From JAWKWH01 sp963669455 (lineage in GTDB: Bacteria; Pseudomonadota; Alphaproteobacteria; Rhizobiales; Rhizobiaceae): a DNA stretch of 64,000 nucleotides. The notes under the pieces are model-generated. The model had not been told where the DNA came from, searched no databases, and saw only the letters and a list, made by a program, of their open reading frames with translations. Position 1 is the stretch's first letter. Every line of letters starts with the position of its first letter. Of this stretch, positions 1 to 8,589 are shown piece after piece. A program made the position numbers and the translations under genes. The DNA lies in the NCBI GenBank assembly GCA_963669455.1, contig OY770026.1, positions 1,302,001-1,366,000 on the forward strand. Reading direction: 5' to 3'.

Positions 1-1
1 A

Positions 2-928
2 GGCTATCTGGCGGGCAGCGCATCTCTGCCCAACCGAAAATATGACCATATCCTGTTTTATGCCCATGGCGGGCTAAACGGGCTGGATGATTCTGCGCGG
101 CGCATCCATGCGATGAAGACGATCTACAAGCGCAATCGCATCTATCCGTTCCACTTCATGTGGGGCACTGGATTTACCGATGAGTTCATTGATGCGCTAA
201 CCGGTGCGTTTGGCCGTTCGATGAAAAGGGTCGGAGGGCTTTCGGACAGGCTGGACAGTATGCTGGAAAAAATTTCGCGGCCGATCGGGCGCGCGGTGTG
301 GCGTCAGATGAAGGATGATGCCAGGCGCAGTTTTCTGCCCGAAGGTGGTGGATTTGAAGTCATGCAGATGTTTCTGGATATGAATGCAGCGCTGGACCGG
401 CCCTATAAGATCCACCTTGTTGGCCACAGTGCCGGCGCGATCCTGCATGGCTATCTGCTCGACGCGATCCCGATGATGGGTGTGTCTGGCAAACCCGTTG
501 AAAGCCTGTCGCTGATGGCGCCTGCCTGTAGCGTTGATCTCTACGACAATTTCTACAAGTCGAGAATCGGCAAGAACGCTGTGGATGGCGTTAAAAAGGC
601 GACGGTGTTCCGGCTGACCGACAAACGGGAGCAGGATGACAATGTCGGCAAAATCTATCGCAAATCGCTGCTCTATCTTGTGTCGAACGCGTTCGAAGAT
701 CGCGATGGCATGCCGCTGTTGGGCATGGAAGAGTTTGCCGGCCAGGTTGTTGTGCCTGCCGGTCTGGAACAGATCTATGCCGGGCGGCAGAGCAATTTGA
801 GCGATTCCAAATCCCATGGCGGTTTTGATAATGACAGGGCAACCATGAACCACATACTCAAAACGATCCTTGGCTCCAGTTGGAACCCGCAACTGGGATT
901 CCAGGAACATGAATTGGCCGGATTTTGA
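2..928 (+). CDS. Alpha/beta-hydrolase-like serine hydrolase, 5' end cut by window
   Basis: The reading frame is already open at base 2, so the gene starts upstream and only its last 308 codons are here. The visible part begins with a beta strand followed by a YAHGG turn, like the oxyanion region of alpha/beta hydrolases. About 105 residues downstream comes VGHSAG, a clear GxSxG nucleophile elbow, near base 420-435. This supports a serine esterase or lipase-like fold acting in the cytoplasm; no signal peptide can be judged because the N-terminus is missing. The substrate is not recognisable. The gene converges on the DegT aminotransferase gene, with a 20-base palindrome between them. Confidence 0.7.
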   Translation, partial: GYLAGSASLPNRKYDHILFYAHGGLNGLDDSARRIHAMKTIYKRNRIYPFHFMWGTGFTDEFIDALTGAFGRSMKRVGGLSDRLDSMLEKISRPIGRAVWRQMKDDARRSFLPEGGGFEVMQMFLDMNAALDRPYKIHLVGHSAGAILHGYLLDAIPMMGVSGKPVESLSLMAPACSVDLYDNFYKSRIGKNAVDGVKKATVFRLTDKREQDDNVGKIYRKSLLYLVSNAFEDRDGMPLLGMEEFAGQVVVPAGLEQIYAGRQSNLSDSKSHGGFDNDRATMNHILKTILGSSWNPQLGFQEHELAGF

Positions 929-943
929 ATTCGCGATGGCGCC

Positions 944-963
944 TTAGAGCGGATACGCTCTAA
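944..963. terminator. Palindromic hairpin between convergent genes
   Basis: TTAGAGCG-GATA-CGCTCTAA is a perfect 8-bp stem with a 4-base loop. It lies between two convergent genes, and the stop codon of the minus-strand aminotransferase gene sits inside it. There is no U-tract on either side, so it may be a weak bidirectional terminator or a member of the dispersed AGAGC palindrome family. Thirteen bases of it (TTAGAGCGTATCC on the minus strand) recur at 8217-8229. Confidence 0.4.
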
Positions 964-2153
964 CAAAACAGATCAGCCGTTTCAGCGATGATTGACGCGA
1001 TCAGCCGGCAATCTGGCTCGGTAAATGTAAGGGGAATGCGCATGTCGCAGGTGGTCGACAGGGCGGCCAGCGTCTGCGGCAATTCCGGCGGCTCGCCCAG
1101 ATAGCGCCAACTATCGAAACGGCTGGTAAAGCCAACCGGGTCTTCGGCGCCAAACCATTTGATTTCCACACCGCGCTCCGCACAGGTTTTGACGAATTCG
1201 GGTATTGCTTCCGGTTTTACACCGGTGGCATGAAACTGAATTGACGAACCGACGAAGGCTTCATGGCGATGGCGCTCGATCACCTCAATGCCCCGTGATG
1301 TGCGCAAACCCTCTTCAATGATCCGGTAGCGGCTGTTCCAGCGGGCAATATTGCCGTCAAGCAAGGGAAGTTGCGAGCGCAGCAGCGAGGCGCGCAGATT
1401 GTCCAACCGGGCCGAGCAGTTCGGCACGTCGAGGCGTAATTCGTCGAACACGTCAGGGCCGGGGATTGCGCCGTGAGCGGCATAGTTCATGTAAGAACCG
1501 GATGCGATCACGCTTCGTGCGGCGATTTTGCTGTCATTTGTCGTCAACAGTCCGCCTTCGCCGGAATTTAGGTGCTTATAGGTCTGGGTGGAAAAGCAGG
1601 CGGCATTTCCGAAATTTCCAGACCGGATGCCATTCCATCTGGCGCCCATCGTGTGGGCACAATCCTCGATCAGTTTTAGACCAAACCTGGCGCAGACCGA
1701 CATGATTGCGTCCATATCGGCGATGTGGCCGCGCATATGCGACAGCAGAAAAAACCGGGCCTTGCTTGCCGCGGCCTTCGCGCTTAGATCGCCAATGTCC
1801 GTGTGCCAATTTTTGCCGATCTCCACCAGAACCGGGATCGCACCTACAGCGAAGATAGCGCCTGGGACCGGTGCGAGCGTATAGGCGTTGGCCAGAACCT
1901 TGTCGCCGGGCCGGACGCCAACCGAGCGCAGCGCCATTTGCAGGGCCTGGCCGCCGGAGGCCGTGGCGATGCAATACTCTGCGCCCTGCCAGGCGGCATA
2001 GTCACGCTCCAGTGCTGCGGTTTCGCTTTCCTCGCCGGGAGCCACATTGTAGCGGTGCAGGCGGCCGCTACGCAAAATATCCACAGCCCGGCCGATGGCC
2101 GCATCGCCTATCGGTTCTTGTTGTGTGAACGATTTTTCAAAACGCTTAGCCAC
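960..2153 (-). CDS. DegT/DnrJ/EryC1/StrS family PLP aminotransferase
   Basis: A 397-residue sugar-aminotransferase-type protein. The PLP lysine is present in TYKHLNSGEGG, with the lysine six residues before the glutamate as in active DegT enzymes. An upstream helix carries the SGGQALQMAL segment typical of the phosphate-binding region. I chose the GTG at 2153 because an AGGG sits about 8 bases upstream and the family N-terminus starts near here; the frame stays open to 2333 but that part overlaps the ureohydrolase gene in another frame. It is 43 bases downstream of the agmatinase-family gene on the same strand and is probably co-transcribed. The substrate is unknown; the setting suggests amine or amino-acid metabolism rather than a sugar pathway. 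Confidence 0.85.
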   Translation of the reverse strand: MAKRFEKSFTQQEPIGDAAIGRAVDILRSGRLHRYNVAPGEESETAALERDYAAWQGAEYCIATASGGQALQMALRSVGVRPGDKVLANAYTLAPVPGAIFAVGAIPVLVEIGKNWHTDIGDLSAKAAASKARFFLLSHMRGHIADMDAIMSVCARFGLKLIEDCAHTMGARWNGIRSGNFGNAACFSTQTYKHLNSGEGGLLTTNDSKIAARSVIASGSYMNYAAHGAIPGPDVFDELRLDVPNCSARLDNLRASLLRSQLPLLDGNIARWNSRYRIIEEGLRTSRGIEVIERHRHEAFVGSSIQFHATGVKPEAIPEFVKTCAERGVEIKWFGAEDPVGFTSRFDSWRYLGEPPELPQTLAALSTTCDMRIPLTFTEPDCRLIASIIAETADLFC

Positions 2154-2196
2154 CGATGTGTATCCCTGTTGATTGAGACCGTTTGACCGCCCTTCG

Positions 2197-3177
2197 CTAT
2201 GCCGGGTCTTTCGATCGGGCAACGCGGGCATCGGCGAGCACGCACAATAGTTCGAACATGATGGACGCGCCGACCCAGGCGGTGTTGCCTGACGGGTCAA
2301 ATGGCGGCGATACTTCCACCAGGTCCGCGCCAATCAGGTTCAGTCCGCGCAATCCGCGTACAAGTTGCTGGGCGGTCCAAGTGTCGGGTCCGCCGATCTC
2401 CGGGGTTCCCGTTCCAGGCGCAAAAGCCGGATCGATGAAATCAATATCGAAGCTGACATAGGTTGGCAGGTCACCGGCGATTTCGCGCGCCTGGCGCATG
2501 ATATCGGCGTGGCCGCGTTCCATCAGTTCGTCGATCCCCAGTATCGTCACGCCCTGGCTCCGGCCCCATTCGATATCCTCGCCATCATACATGGTGCCGC
2601 GAATGCCGATCTGGACGACCCGTTTCGGGTCAAGCAGGCCTTCTTCGATGGCGCGCCTAAATGGTGTGCCGTGGGTGTATTTGTAGCCGCCGAAATAGTC
2701 TTCAAACAGGTCCGTGTGGGCATCGAAATGGATCATGCCCAACGGCTCATTGCCGGCGATGCCGCGCAGGACCGGCAGGGAGGTCAGGTGATCGCCGCCG
2801 GCTGTGAGCGGGCAGATGCCCGCTGCTGCAAGTCTGGAATAAAAATCCGATACCCGTTTCAGCGTGTCGTCGATGTCGACCGGATTTGGCGGAACGTCGC
2901 CAAGATCGGCGCAATTGGCTATTTCATAGGGGCGAATGCCGCTGGTCGGGTGGACCGCTCGGATCATGGTCGACAGGTCGCGGAGCTGGCGCGGACCGTG
3001 GCGAGCGCCCGGCCGGTTGGTTGTTCCGCCATCCCAGGGAATGCCGACCAGAGCGATATCGACATCTTGGTAAAGCGTGTCGCCGGGTTCTACGAAGGGC
3101 AGTCGCATAAAGGTCGGTAAGCCGGCAAACCTTGGCAGATCGAAACCGGAAACCGGCTGAAAACGCTTATCCTTCAT
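2197..3177 (-). CDS. Agmatinase-family ureohydrolase
   Basis: A 326-residue member of the arginase/agmatinase/formiminoglutamase superfamily, which hydrolyses guanidino compounds to urea and an amine with a binuclear manganese centre. The metal-binding motifs are all present: GGDH, FDAHTD, and SFDIDFIDP followed by PGTGTPEIGG. The ATG at 3177 was chosen over a TTG 45 bases upstream because family proteins start close to it. It is followed by the DegT aminotransferase gene and diverges from a GNAT gene across about 130 bases. Agmatinase is the likeliest activity, but guanidinobutyrase or a related amidinohydrolase cannot be excluded without substrate-loop comparison. Confidence 0.88.
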   Translation of the reverse strand: MKDKRFQPVSGFDLPRFAGLPTFMRLPFVEPGDTLYQDVDIALVGIPWDGGTTNRPGARHGPRQLRDLSTMIRAVHPTSGIRPYEIANCADLGDVPPNPVDIDDTLKRVSDFYSRLAAAGICPLTAGGDHLTSLPVLRGIAGNEPLGMIHFDAHTDLFEDYFGGYKYTHGTPFRRAIEEGLLDPKRVVQIGIRGTMYDGEDIEWGRSQGVTILGIDELMERGHADIMRQAREIAGDLPTYVSFDIDFIDPAFAPGTGTPEIGGPDTWTAQQLVRGLRGLNLIGADLVEVSPPFDPSGNTAWVGASIMFELLCVLADARVARSKDPA

Positions 3178-3304
3178 TGTGGTTGTCCCAAAACAATCGA
3201 ACTTTGAACGGTTTAATCGCAATTGTTGATATTACATCAGCCCAAAAAGGGATATCCTCTAGGCCAGTAAGAAGCCATGGTGTTTGGACCCGCTAGAGCC
3301 TGAT

Positions 3305-3757
3305 ATGAAACTGACCGTTCGATTGGCCGGGCCGGATGATGTCGCTGCAATTTGTACGTGCGCGGAAGAGGCGTACGAGAAATATGTGGCGCGTATCGGC
3401 CGCAAGCCTGCGCCGATGGTGGCGGATTTTGCCGCGCTGGTGGAAAAAGAGCAGGTTCATGTCGCGACCAGCGATAATGGTGTTCTGCTTGGATATATCG
3501 TTTTTTATCCCGTCGATGGCAGCATGCATCTGGAAAATGTCGCGGTCACATCAGCGAGCCAGGGCTTGGGTGTCGGCAGGCGATTGCTGGGCCTTTGCGA
3601 GCAGGCAGCGCGTGAGGCAGGGTGCAGTTCAGTAGACCTCTATACCAATGAGAAGATGACCGAAAACCTGACGCTCTATCCACGGCTTGGCTATGTGGAA
3701 ACCGAACGGCGGACGGAAGACGGGTTCAACCGGGTTTATTTTAAAAAGCATCTGTGA
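3305..3757 (+). CDS. GNAT family N-acetyltransferase
   Basis: A 150-residue single-domain acetyltransferase. The acetyl-CoA pyrophosphate-binding motif is QGLGVGRRLL (Q/RxxGxG/A), preceded by the beta strand MHLENVAVT and followed by the C-terminal LYTNEKMTENLTLYPRLGY segment seen in many small GNATs. The ATG at 3305 gives the family start MKLTVRLAGPDDV; an upstream in-frame TTG at 3284 is less likely. It is transcribed divergently from the agmatinase-family gene and converges on the class III aminotransferase gene, so it may act on an amine or amino-acid product of this cluster. The acceptor is unknown. Confidence 0.85.
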   Translation: MKLTVRLAGPDDVAAICTCAEEAYEKYVARIGRKPAPMVADFAALVEKEQVHVATSDNGVLLGYIVFYPVDGSMHLENVAVTSASQGLGVGRRLLGLCEQAAREAGCSSVDLYTNEKMTENLTLYPRLGYVETERRTEDGFNRVYFKKHL

Positions 3758-3771
3758 GACGTCAGACCGCG

Positions 3772-5091
3772 TTAGAAAATCGTCTTGAACACGGTGTCAA
3801 GCTTGGTGATGACTTCGTCAATCTGCTGCTCCGTCATGATGAAGGGCGGGGCCAGAAGAATATGATCGCCTAATTTTCCGTCGATCGTGCCGCCCATCGG
3901 GTAGCAGATCAGTCCGGCCTCCATGGCGGCTTTTTTGACCAGCTTGTTGAGCTGCCTGTCTGGTGCGAAGGGCGTTTTTTCCGCCCGGTCCTCGACCAGT
4001 TCGAGGCCGATGAACAGTCCGCGCCCGCGAATGTCGCCAATGTGCGGATGTTGTGAGAAAGCGGCTTGCAGGTTTTTGTGGAATTTGTCACCGATCGTTT
4101 TAACGCGGGCAATCAGATCGCGTTCGATTAACGCATTGGTCACCGCCAGCCCGGCAGCGCAGGCTACCGGATGGCCGACATAGGTGTGACCGTGCTGGAA
4201 AAAACCGGAGCCGGATTTTATCGCGGCATAGATGTTGGCGGTGCACAGCATGGCGCCAAGCGGCTGGTAACCGGCGCCAAGCCCTTTCGCTACGGTCAGT
4301 ATGTCGGGAGCGATGCCCTCTTGCTCGCAGGCGAAAAGCGATCCGGTTCGTCCCATGCCGCACATGACCTCATCGAGGATCAGCAATACACCATAGCGGT
4401 CGCAAATTTCGCGGATCCTGGAAAAGTAGCCTTCTACCGCAGGGGCCGCGCCCAGTGTCGCGCCGACAACCGGTTCGGCGATGAAAGCCATCACCGTTTC
4501 GGGCCCAAGTCTTTGAATTTCGGCTTCCAGTTCGCCGGCAACCCGCTGGCCGTAGGCGGATGTGCTTTCGGTGTCCTGCTTGCCACGATATTCGTAGCAG
4601 GGTGCTATGTGGCTGGTCTCAACCATCAGCGGTGCAAATTGGGTGCGTCTCCATTCATTGCCGCCGGCTGCGAGCGCTCCCAATGTGTTGCCGTGATAAC
4701 TCTGACGGCGGGCGATGACGCGGTGGCGTGACGGCTCACCGGTTTCGAGGAAATACTGCCGGGCGAGTTTCAATGCCGCTTCCACGGCTTCGGAGCCGCC
4801 GGATACGAAGTAAACCCTGTCAAGGTCACCGGGCGCGTTCTGGATTAGCAAATCGGCCAGCCGTTCGGCCGGTTTTGATGTGAAAAACCCGGTATGGGCA
4901 AAGGCCACCTGGTCCAGTTGCGCCTTGATGGCGGCGGTGATGTCAGGATCCCCGTGGCCCAGGCAAGAAACCGCAGCACCGCCGGACCCGTCAAAATAGC
5001 GCTTGCCGGTGTCGTCAATCAGATAACAACCGCTGGCGGAAGAAACGGTCGGATAATTCGCCTTCGTGTGGCGGGGAAATACGTGGCTCAC
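3772..5091 (-). CDS. Class III (omega) aminotransferase, PLP-dependent
   Basis: A 439-residue fold-type I aminotransferase of the acetylornithine/omega-amino-acid group. Visible landmarks are GGAAVSCLGHG near the N-terminus, SGGSEAVEAALKLARQY for the phosphate site, LILDEVMCGMGRTG for the PLP-ring aspartate, and TVAKGLGAGY with the Schiff-base lysine. The frame continues to a TTG at 5169, but the GTG at 5091 gives a start (SHVFPRHTKANYP) that matches the beginning of family members, so I prefer it. With the nearby ureohydrolase and DegT gene it suggests catabolism of a guanidino or polyamine compound. The amino donor and acceptor cannot be read from the sequence. Confidence 0.87.
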   Translation of the reverse strand: MSHVFPRHTKANYPTVSSASGCYLIDDTGKRYFDGSGGAAVSCLGHGDPDITAAIKAQLDQVAFAHTGFFTSKPAERLADLLIQNAPGDLDRVYFVSGGSEAVEAALKLARQYFLETGEPSRHRVIARRQSYHGNTLGALAAGGNEWRRTQFAPLMVETSHIAPCYEYRGKQDTESTSAYGQRVAGELEAEIQRLGPETVMAFIAEPVVGATLGAAPAVEGYFSRIREICDRYGVLLILDEVMCGMGRTGSLFACEQEGIAPDILTVAKGLGAGYQPLGAMLCTANIYAAIKSGSGFFQHGHTYVGHPVACAAGLAVTNALIERDLIARVKTIGDKFHKNLQAAFSQHPHIGDIRGRGLFIGLELVEDRAEKTPFAPDRQLNKLVKKAAMEAGLICYPMGGTIDGKLGDHILLAPPFIMTEQQIDEVITKLDTVFKTIF

Positions 5092-5410
5092 CGGTGATGT
5101 TCCGTCTGCAGTTTTCCCAATCAGATACGCAGGTTTGAAGCTAGTGTGCAAGCGATCGTTCCTTGACAACGGTCCTGTCTGTCAAGGACACGAATTCAAA
5201 AAAGCCGACTTTCAAATATCTTGCCGGAGCAGCCGGAGGGTGGACAATGCGTGAATTCGCTGTGGCCGCTCAAATGACCGCTCTTAACGTCCTTCATCAA
5301 AGCAAGCGGGTGTCGCATGTGGACATCGTCTGGGCGTCGTCGAAGCAGCGCTTGCTTGGCCTTTCACAATGACCAAAGGCTGATCTTCCCTCACGGTCAA
5401 CCAGCGTAGA

Positions 5411-7186
5411 CTAATGCGCCGCCTTGGCCGCATCAGCGATTTTACCGATAAGGTCTCCAAAGTGTTGATACAGAAGAAGCTGGCCTGCATCAGAGACAAC
5501 TTCGATTTTGATCCACGGATAGGCTTCACGGTATTCTGCGATTGTCGCAATGTCAGTAGCGGGGTCTTCTGCGCCGTTGACGAACCACATTTTGATGCTC
5601 GCACATTGCATGAGCAAATGCGACCAATCGGATTCTGTTGCGAGTACCTCCATTGTATAGGCCTGCGCAACATCTGCGGTTTCACCAGCGATCAGTTCTG
5701 CATTTGCAAGCAGAACGGGCCGCAGTTCATCCATATTCATCAAAGCTATATCAGCCGGAGACCGCTGGTTCATCTGCCGGTACATCTCAATGACACCAAT
5801 TCGCTTGGCCAGTGCAACTGCGGCCTTGGTGGTGAATTTCAGCAAATGAGGCGCATGTCTGGCTGTTGATAGAAAGAAACGATGCCACTTCGCCATGCCA
5901 GAGTAATGCTGGTCTCCGGGAAGACAGGGGCGGGCACAAATGCCAATGATCTCGCTTATCATCTTAGGGTGATGTGCGGCAAAATCGGCTGCAAACAAAA
6001 GGTCATTGCCTTGTGTCAGATATGGCAGCCGCGCAATGCCAAGATAGTTCAACAGGAATAACGTGTCGTCGCGGGTGGAAGCGAGAACATCTGCCTTGGG
6101 ATCCAGATTGTCACTTTGGCCGTATCCTGCCCGGATCGGGCAAATGACCCGGAGCCCATGCTGAAAGGCCAGTTTGAGCATTGGCTTGTGCCAACGCGCC
6201 AGACCATACCCCATGTGGGAATATAAGACAGGCGCACCCATCGCAGGACCCATATCGTGATAGTCCAACCGGCGCCCATCGGGTAACGTGACGGACTTGA
6301 AGGGCTTCCAAACCTCGACGGTGAGCCAGTCGGTTGTATCATAGAGGGGTTTTTGAGTTGCAATGTCGGTGTCTGCGTTGCTTGCATTGGAAACATCTCG
6401 CAGCGACAACACGAGGCGGATCACCTCAGACTGCGTGCGCGCATGCATCTTGGACAGGATGGATTTGATCTGCCCCCGTACTGTGCCTTCACTTGTGCCA
6501 CGTTCCGCTGAAATGGTTTTGGCGTCCAATCCTTCGACCAGTGTGCGTACGACACCTTGCTCGGCTGCTGTGAGACCAAACACCTCTTGCAGAGTATCCC
6601 CCAATGCAGTCTGCCAGTGATAGCGTGTGGTGACCACGAGGGCGTGTTCGTCAGCCTGTTGGGTGGTCTTGCCCACCCTCCTTATCTGAAACAACGCAGG
6701 ACCACGTTGGCCACCAAATTCGATGTTCAACAACCGGTCCGGGCGATCTGCTGTTAAGAAGACATCCCTAACGCCAGCGGTTAAGGCTTCCAATGCCTCA
6801 CCTTGCAAGCGCATGTCACTGAGATTCAAACCGTCGCTGATCTCAAATGCGGATTGTGCTCCCTGATTGGAGGCCAGCACGATCAGGTCTCGACTGACAA
6901 TGAAGGCGGCGAGCGAATTGAAAGGTGTCAATGTTGCCGCAAGGCTCAGCTTTCCATCTCTCTTTGTGGCGCGAGACAGGAATGTCTCGGCACGGTTGAG
7001 GTGAGCTTGGTAGGCATCGTCAAAAGCGTCGATGTCCTTAATGGTTTGCCGTGCCGCGCTGGCGTCCAGACCGGCGCTGTTCCAAGCATCAATGAAAAGC
7101 TCTAGCGACTGGGGATCAAGCGCGATATCATATAGCTGATTTACGAACGCGCTTGTTTCAATGTCTTTGTTCTGGCTGTCCGTCAT
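5411..7186 (-). CDS. LuxR-type HTH regulator fused to a degenerate alpha/beta-hydrolase domain (paralogue 1)
   Basis: A 591-residue protein with an unusual order of parts. Residues 1-75 carry the signature ALDPQSLELFIDAWNSAGL; about 80-190 is a PAS-like sensory region; 200-262 is a LuxR/GerE helix-turn-helix (GLTAAEQGVVRTLVEG, then TSEGTVRGQIKSILSKM); from about 290 to the end is an alpha/beta-hydrolase fold. In that fold the nucleophile elbow reads TQGND instead of GxSxG, and the catalytic histidine position reads AGQLLLY (Gln569); the acid Asp541 is kept. The domain is therefore probably a ligand sensor rather than an enzyme. The ATG at 7186 was preferred to an upstream TTG. It is a close paralogue of the gene at 8590-10359. 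Confidence 0.82.
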   Translation of the reverse strand: MTDSQNKDIETSAFVNQLYDIALDPQSLELFIDAWNSAGLDASAARQTIKDIDAFDDAYQAHLNRAETFLSRATKRDGKLSLAATLTPFNSLAAFIVSRDLIVLASNQGAQSAFEISDGLNLSDMRLQGEALEALTAGVRDVFLTADRPDRLLNIEFGGQRGPALFQIRRVGKTTQQADEHALVVTTRYHWQTALGDTLQEVFGLTAAEQGVVRTLVEGLDAKTISAERGTSEGTVRGQIKSILSKMHARTQSEVIRLVLSLRDVSNASNADTDIATQKPLYDTTDWLTVEVWKPFKSVTLPDGRRLDYHDMGPAMGAPVLYSHMGYGLARWHKPMLKLAFQHGLRVICPIRAGYGQSDNLDPKADVLASTRDDTLFLLNYLGIARLPYLTQGNDLLFAADFAAHHPKMISEIIGICARPCLPGDQHYSGMAKWHRFFLSTARHAPHLLKFTTKAAVALAKRIGVIEMYRQMNQRSPADIALMNMDELRPVLLANAELIAGETADVAQAYTMEVLATESDWSHLLMQCASIKMWFVNGAEDPATDIATIAEYREAYPWIKIEVVSDAGQLLLYQHFGDLIGKIADAAKAAH

Positions 7187-7255
7187 TCTTGAATTTGTTT
7201 CGTCACACCGTGCAAAGGGCAACAGGAAAGCTCTTTCTTAGGTATCAGATCGGAG

Positions 7256-7306
7256 TGGTGTGTCTGCGTCCTTAGTTTATCACATCATTGGGCCGCAGAC
7301 ACACCA
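7256..7306. promoter_or_regulatory. 13-bp perfect inverted repeat upstream of the first LuxR-hydrolase gene
   Basis: TGGTGTGTCTGCG at 7256-7268 is exactly complementary in reverse to CGCAGACACACCA at 7294-7306, with 25 bases between the arms. It lies 70 bases upstream of the regulator start and 62 bases downstream of the LysE gene stop. With no following T-run on the minus strand it is a poor intrinsic terminator, so an operator or a looped mRNA leader is equally possible. Confidence 0.5.
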
Positions 7307-7368
7307 AATCGCATTGGATCAAGCAGAAGAGTATGCTGTCGCCACTGCGCTTATGTGCGGTGTGGGAA

Positions 7369-7980
7369 TCAGGCCAAAACCATCCACCCACCCCCGAACA
7401 CAAGAAGGGAAGCGAGGGAACGGTTCATAAAAGTCATGGAACGCTCTGATCTTGCCAAACGTTTCAATTGCGCGGCAAATCCAACGACCAGTGCGGCACC
7501 TGCAGCAAGGGCTGCAAATGTTGTCAGCGCCACAATCAAAAACTCTGGCATTTCAATGACACGAATATCCATCATTTCTGGTAGGACGAGCGGGAACAGC
7601 ACCATCATGTAAGGCGAGATAAAGCACGTCATGAGACCGGCACCCAGCGAGCAAAAGACAGATCCTCTTGCCGCATCGCAATCGGTACTCATGTCAAACC
7701 CGCCTTTCCAGATCCCCCGGGCGAGCCAAAGTATATAGGCGATCATGACGTACTTGCTGTACTCGAAGACAATTGGGGCTGATGTCAGCCATGCGCTGAG
7801 CCCAAAGCAAACTGCGGAGATGATAACGACCCCGCCAATAGCAAAACCAAGACCAAAACCTGCGGCCCCTTTAACATCATTGCTGGCGGCCCGAACCATC
7901 AGCATCAAAACGACGGGACCCGGCGCAATTGCGATGGCGACAAGGGTAATGAAGTAGGAAAGCGAGTCTGCAAAGGTCAT
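7369..7980 (-). CDS. LysE/RhtB-family amino-acid or metabolite exporter
   Basis: A 203-residue inner-membrane protein with about five to six hydrophobic segments. The N-terminal segment includes APGPVVLMLMVRA, the conserved motif of the LysE/RhtB exporter family. Family members export lysine, homoserine lactones, threonine or similar small solutes. Its ATG overlaps the stop of the 42-codon small gene by four bases (ATGA), indicating translational coupling. It sits between the two LuxR-hydrolase paralogues, which makes it a plausible target of one or both: a ligand sensed by the regulator could be the exported compound. That link is inference. Confidence 0.85.
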   Translation of the reverse strand: MTFADSLSYFITLVAIAIAPGPVVLMLMVRAASNDVKGAAGFGLGFAIGGVVIISAVCFGLSAWLTSAPIVFEYSKYVMIAYILWLARGIWKGGFDMSTDCDAARGSVFCSLGAGLMTCFISPYMMVLFPLVLPEMMDIRVIEMPEFLIVALTTFAALAAGAALVVGFAAQLKRLARSERSMTFMNRSLASLLVFGGGWMVLA

Positions 7981-8105
7981 GCCTGCACCTCCGCATCAAG
8001 GCCGATCTGCACCAATCCAAAAGCACCTAAGTAGCAGACAGAGCCAATGACCCCGGTGACTTGGTGGGGTCCAAGGTAGGAAAAATGGGAAACAAGTTCG
8101 GCCAT
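7977..8105 (-). CDS. 42-residue single-span membrane peptide, CBU_0592-like fragment
   Basis: A short gene starting at ATG 8105, preceded by an AAGAAGAGA purine stretch, and ending in an ATGA overlap with the LysE gene. The middle of the peptide (VTGVIGSVCYLGAFGLVQIG) is one hydrophobic span. It resembles the first membrane helix of CBU_0592-family small membrane proteins, which normally have about three helices and 80-90 residues, so this may be a truncated copy. An 18-bp palindrome lies 55 bases upstream of its start. The overlap and the recognisable N-terminal pattern argue that it is translated; its function is unknown. Confidence 0.55.
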   Translation of the reverse strand: MAELVSHFSYLGPHQVTGVIGSVCYLGAFGLVQIGLDAEVQA

Positions 8106-8159
8106 AGTCTCTTCTTTCGATGTGATGTTTGGAAAGTAGAGAGCAGGCCAAAGTCCGGC

Positions 8160-8177
8160 ATCTCCCATATGGGAGAT
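8160..8177. promoter_or_regulatory. 18-bp perfect palindrome, candidate operator
   Basis: ATCTCCCATATGGGAGAT is a perfect 18-bp palindrome, the size and symmetry expected for a dimeric LuxR-type or similar regulator. It sits 55 bases upstream of the start codon of the small membrane peptide that leads the LysE operon, inside the expected promoter region. The half-site GGAGAT recurs upstream of the second LuxR-hydrolase gene, within 10395-10405. Confidence 0.5.
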
Positions 8178-8216
8178 ACGCGCGCAAAAATCTTACGCCG
8201 CGGCAATTTATATGTT

Positions 8217-8566
8217 TAGAGCGTATCCACTGAATATTGGAGCAGTTTGATGGGATGGATTTTTCGGCTCTGCAAGGAGAATACCGCAGTGCGATACCGC
8301 AGTATCGTGCGAGGATTTCGACACAGCAGAGGCGGAAAAGACGCCCAAGCCGGCCTATTGAACATGTTGAATCCAAATCACAGACTGCAATCATTTGACC
8401 TTGGTTCTTTGCACGCTGACAGTGTTGCGCGCGATCTCGTGGTGCTCGCACCACGTCGCCGCACGCTTCTCGTTGACCCGGCAGGCAAGCGAAGCGCCGC
8501 CGAGAGGGGGGTCAGCGCACAAACTCCCGGCGGTCAAACGATTCAATATTCGGTGGATGCGCTCTA
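8217..8566. repeat. 350-bp segment bounded by 23-bp imperfect inverted repeats
   Basis: The left end 8217-8239 and right end 8544-8566 are 23-bp inverted copies with two mismatches (TAGAGCGTATCCACTG... against TAGAGCGCATCCACCG...). No convincing gene lies between them; the stretch 8106-8589 has no coding region I can support. No target-site duplication is visible. It could be a MITE-like or decayed insertion sequence, or a long hairpin-forming member of the AGAGC repeat family. Confidence 0.5.
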
Positions 8567-8589
8567 GTGAGAAGTCACACGCCTGTTCG

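Noticed and set aside
2365..3120. Long plus-strand frame opposite the agmatinase-family gene
   Set aside because: It is a shadow of a gene with clear metal-binding motifs on the minus strand.
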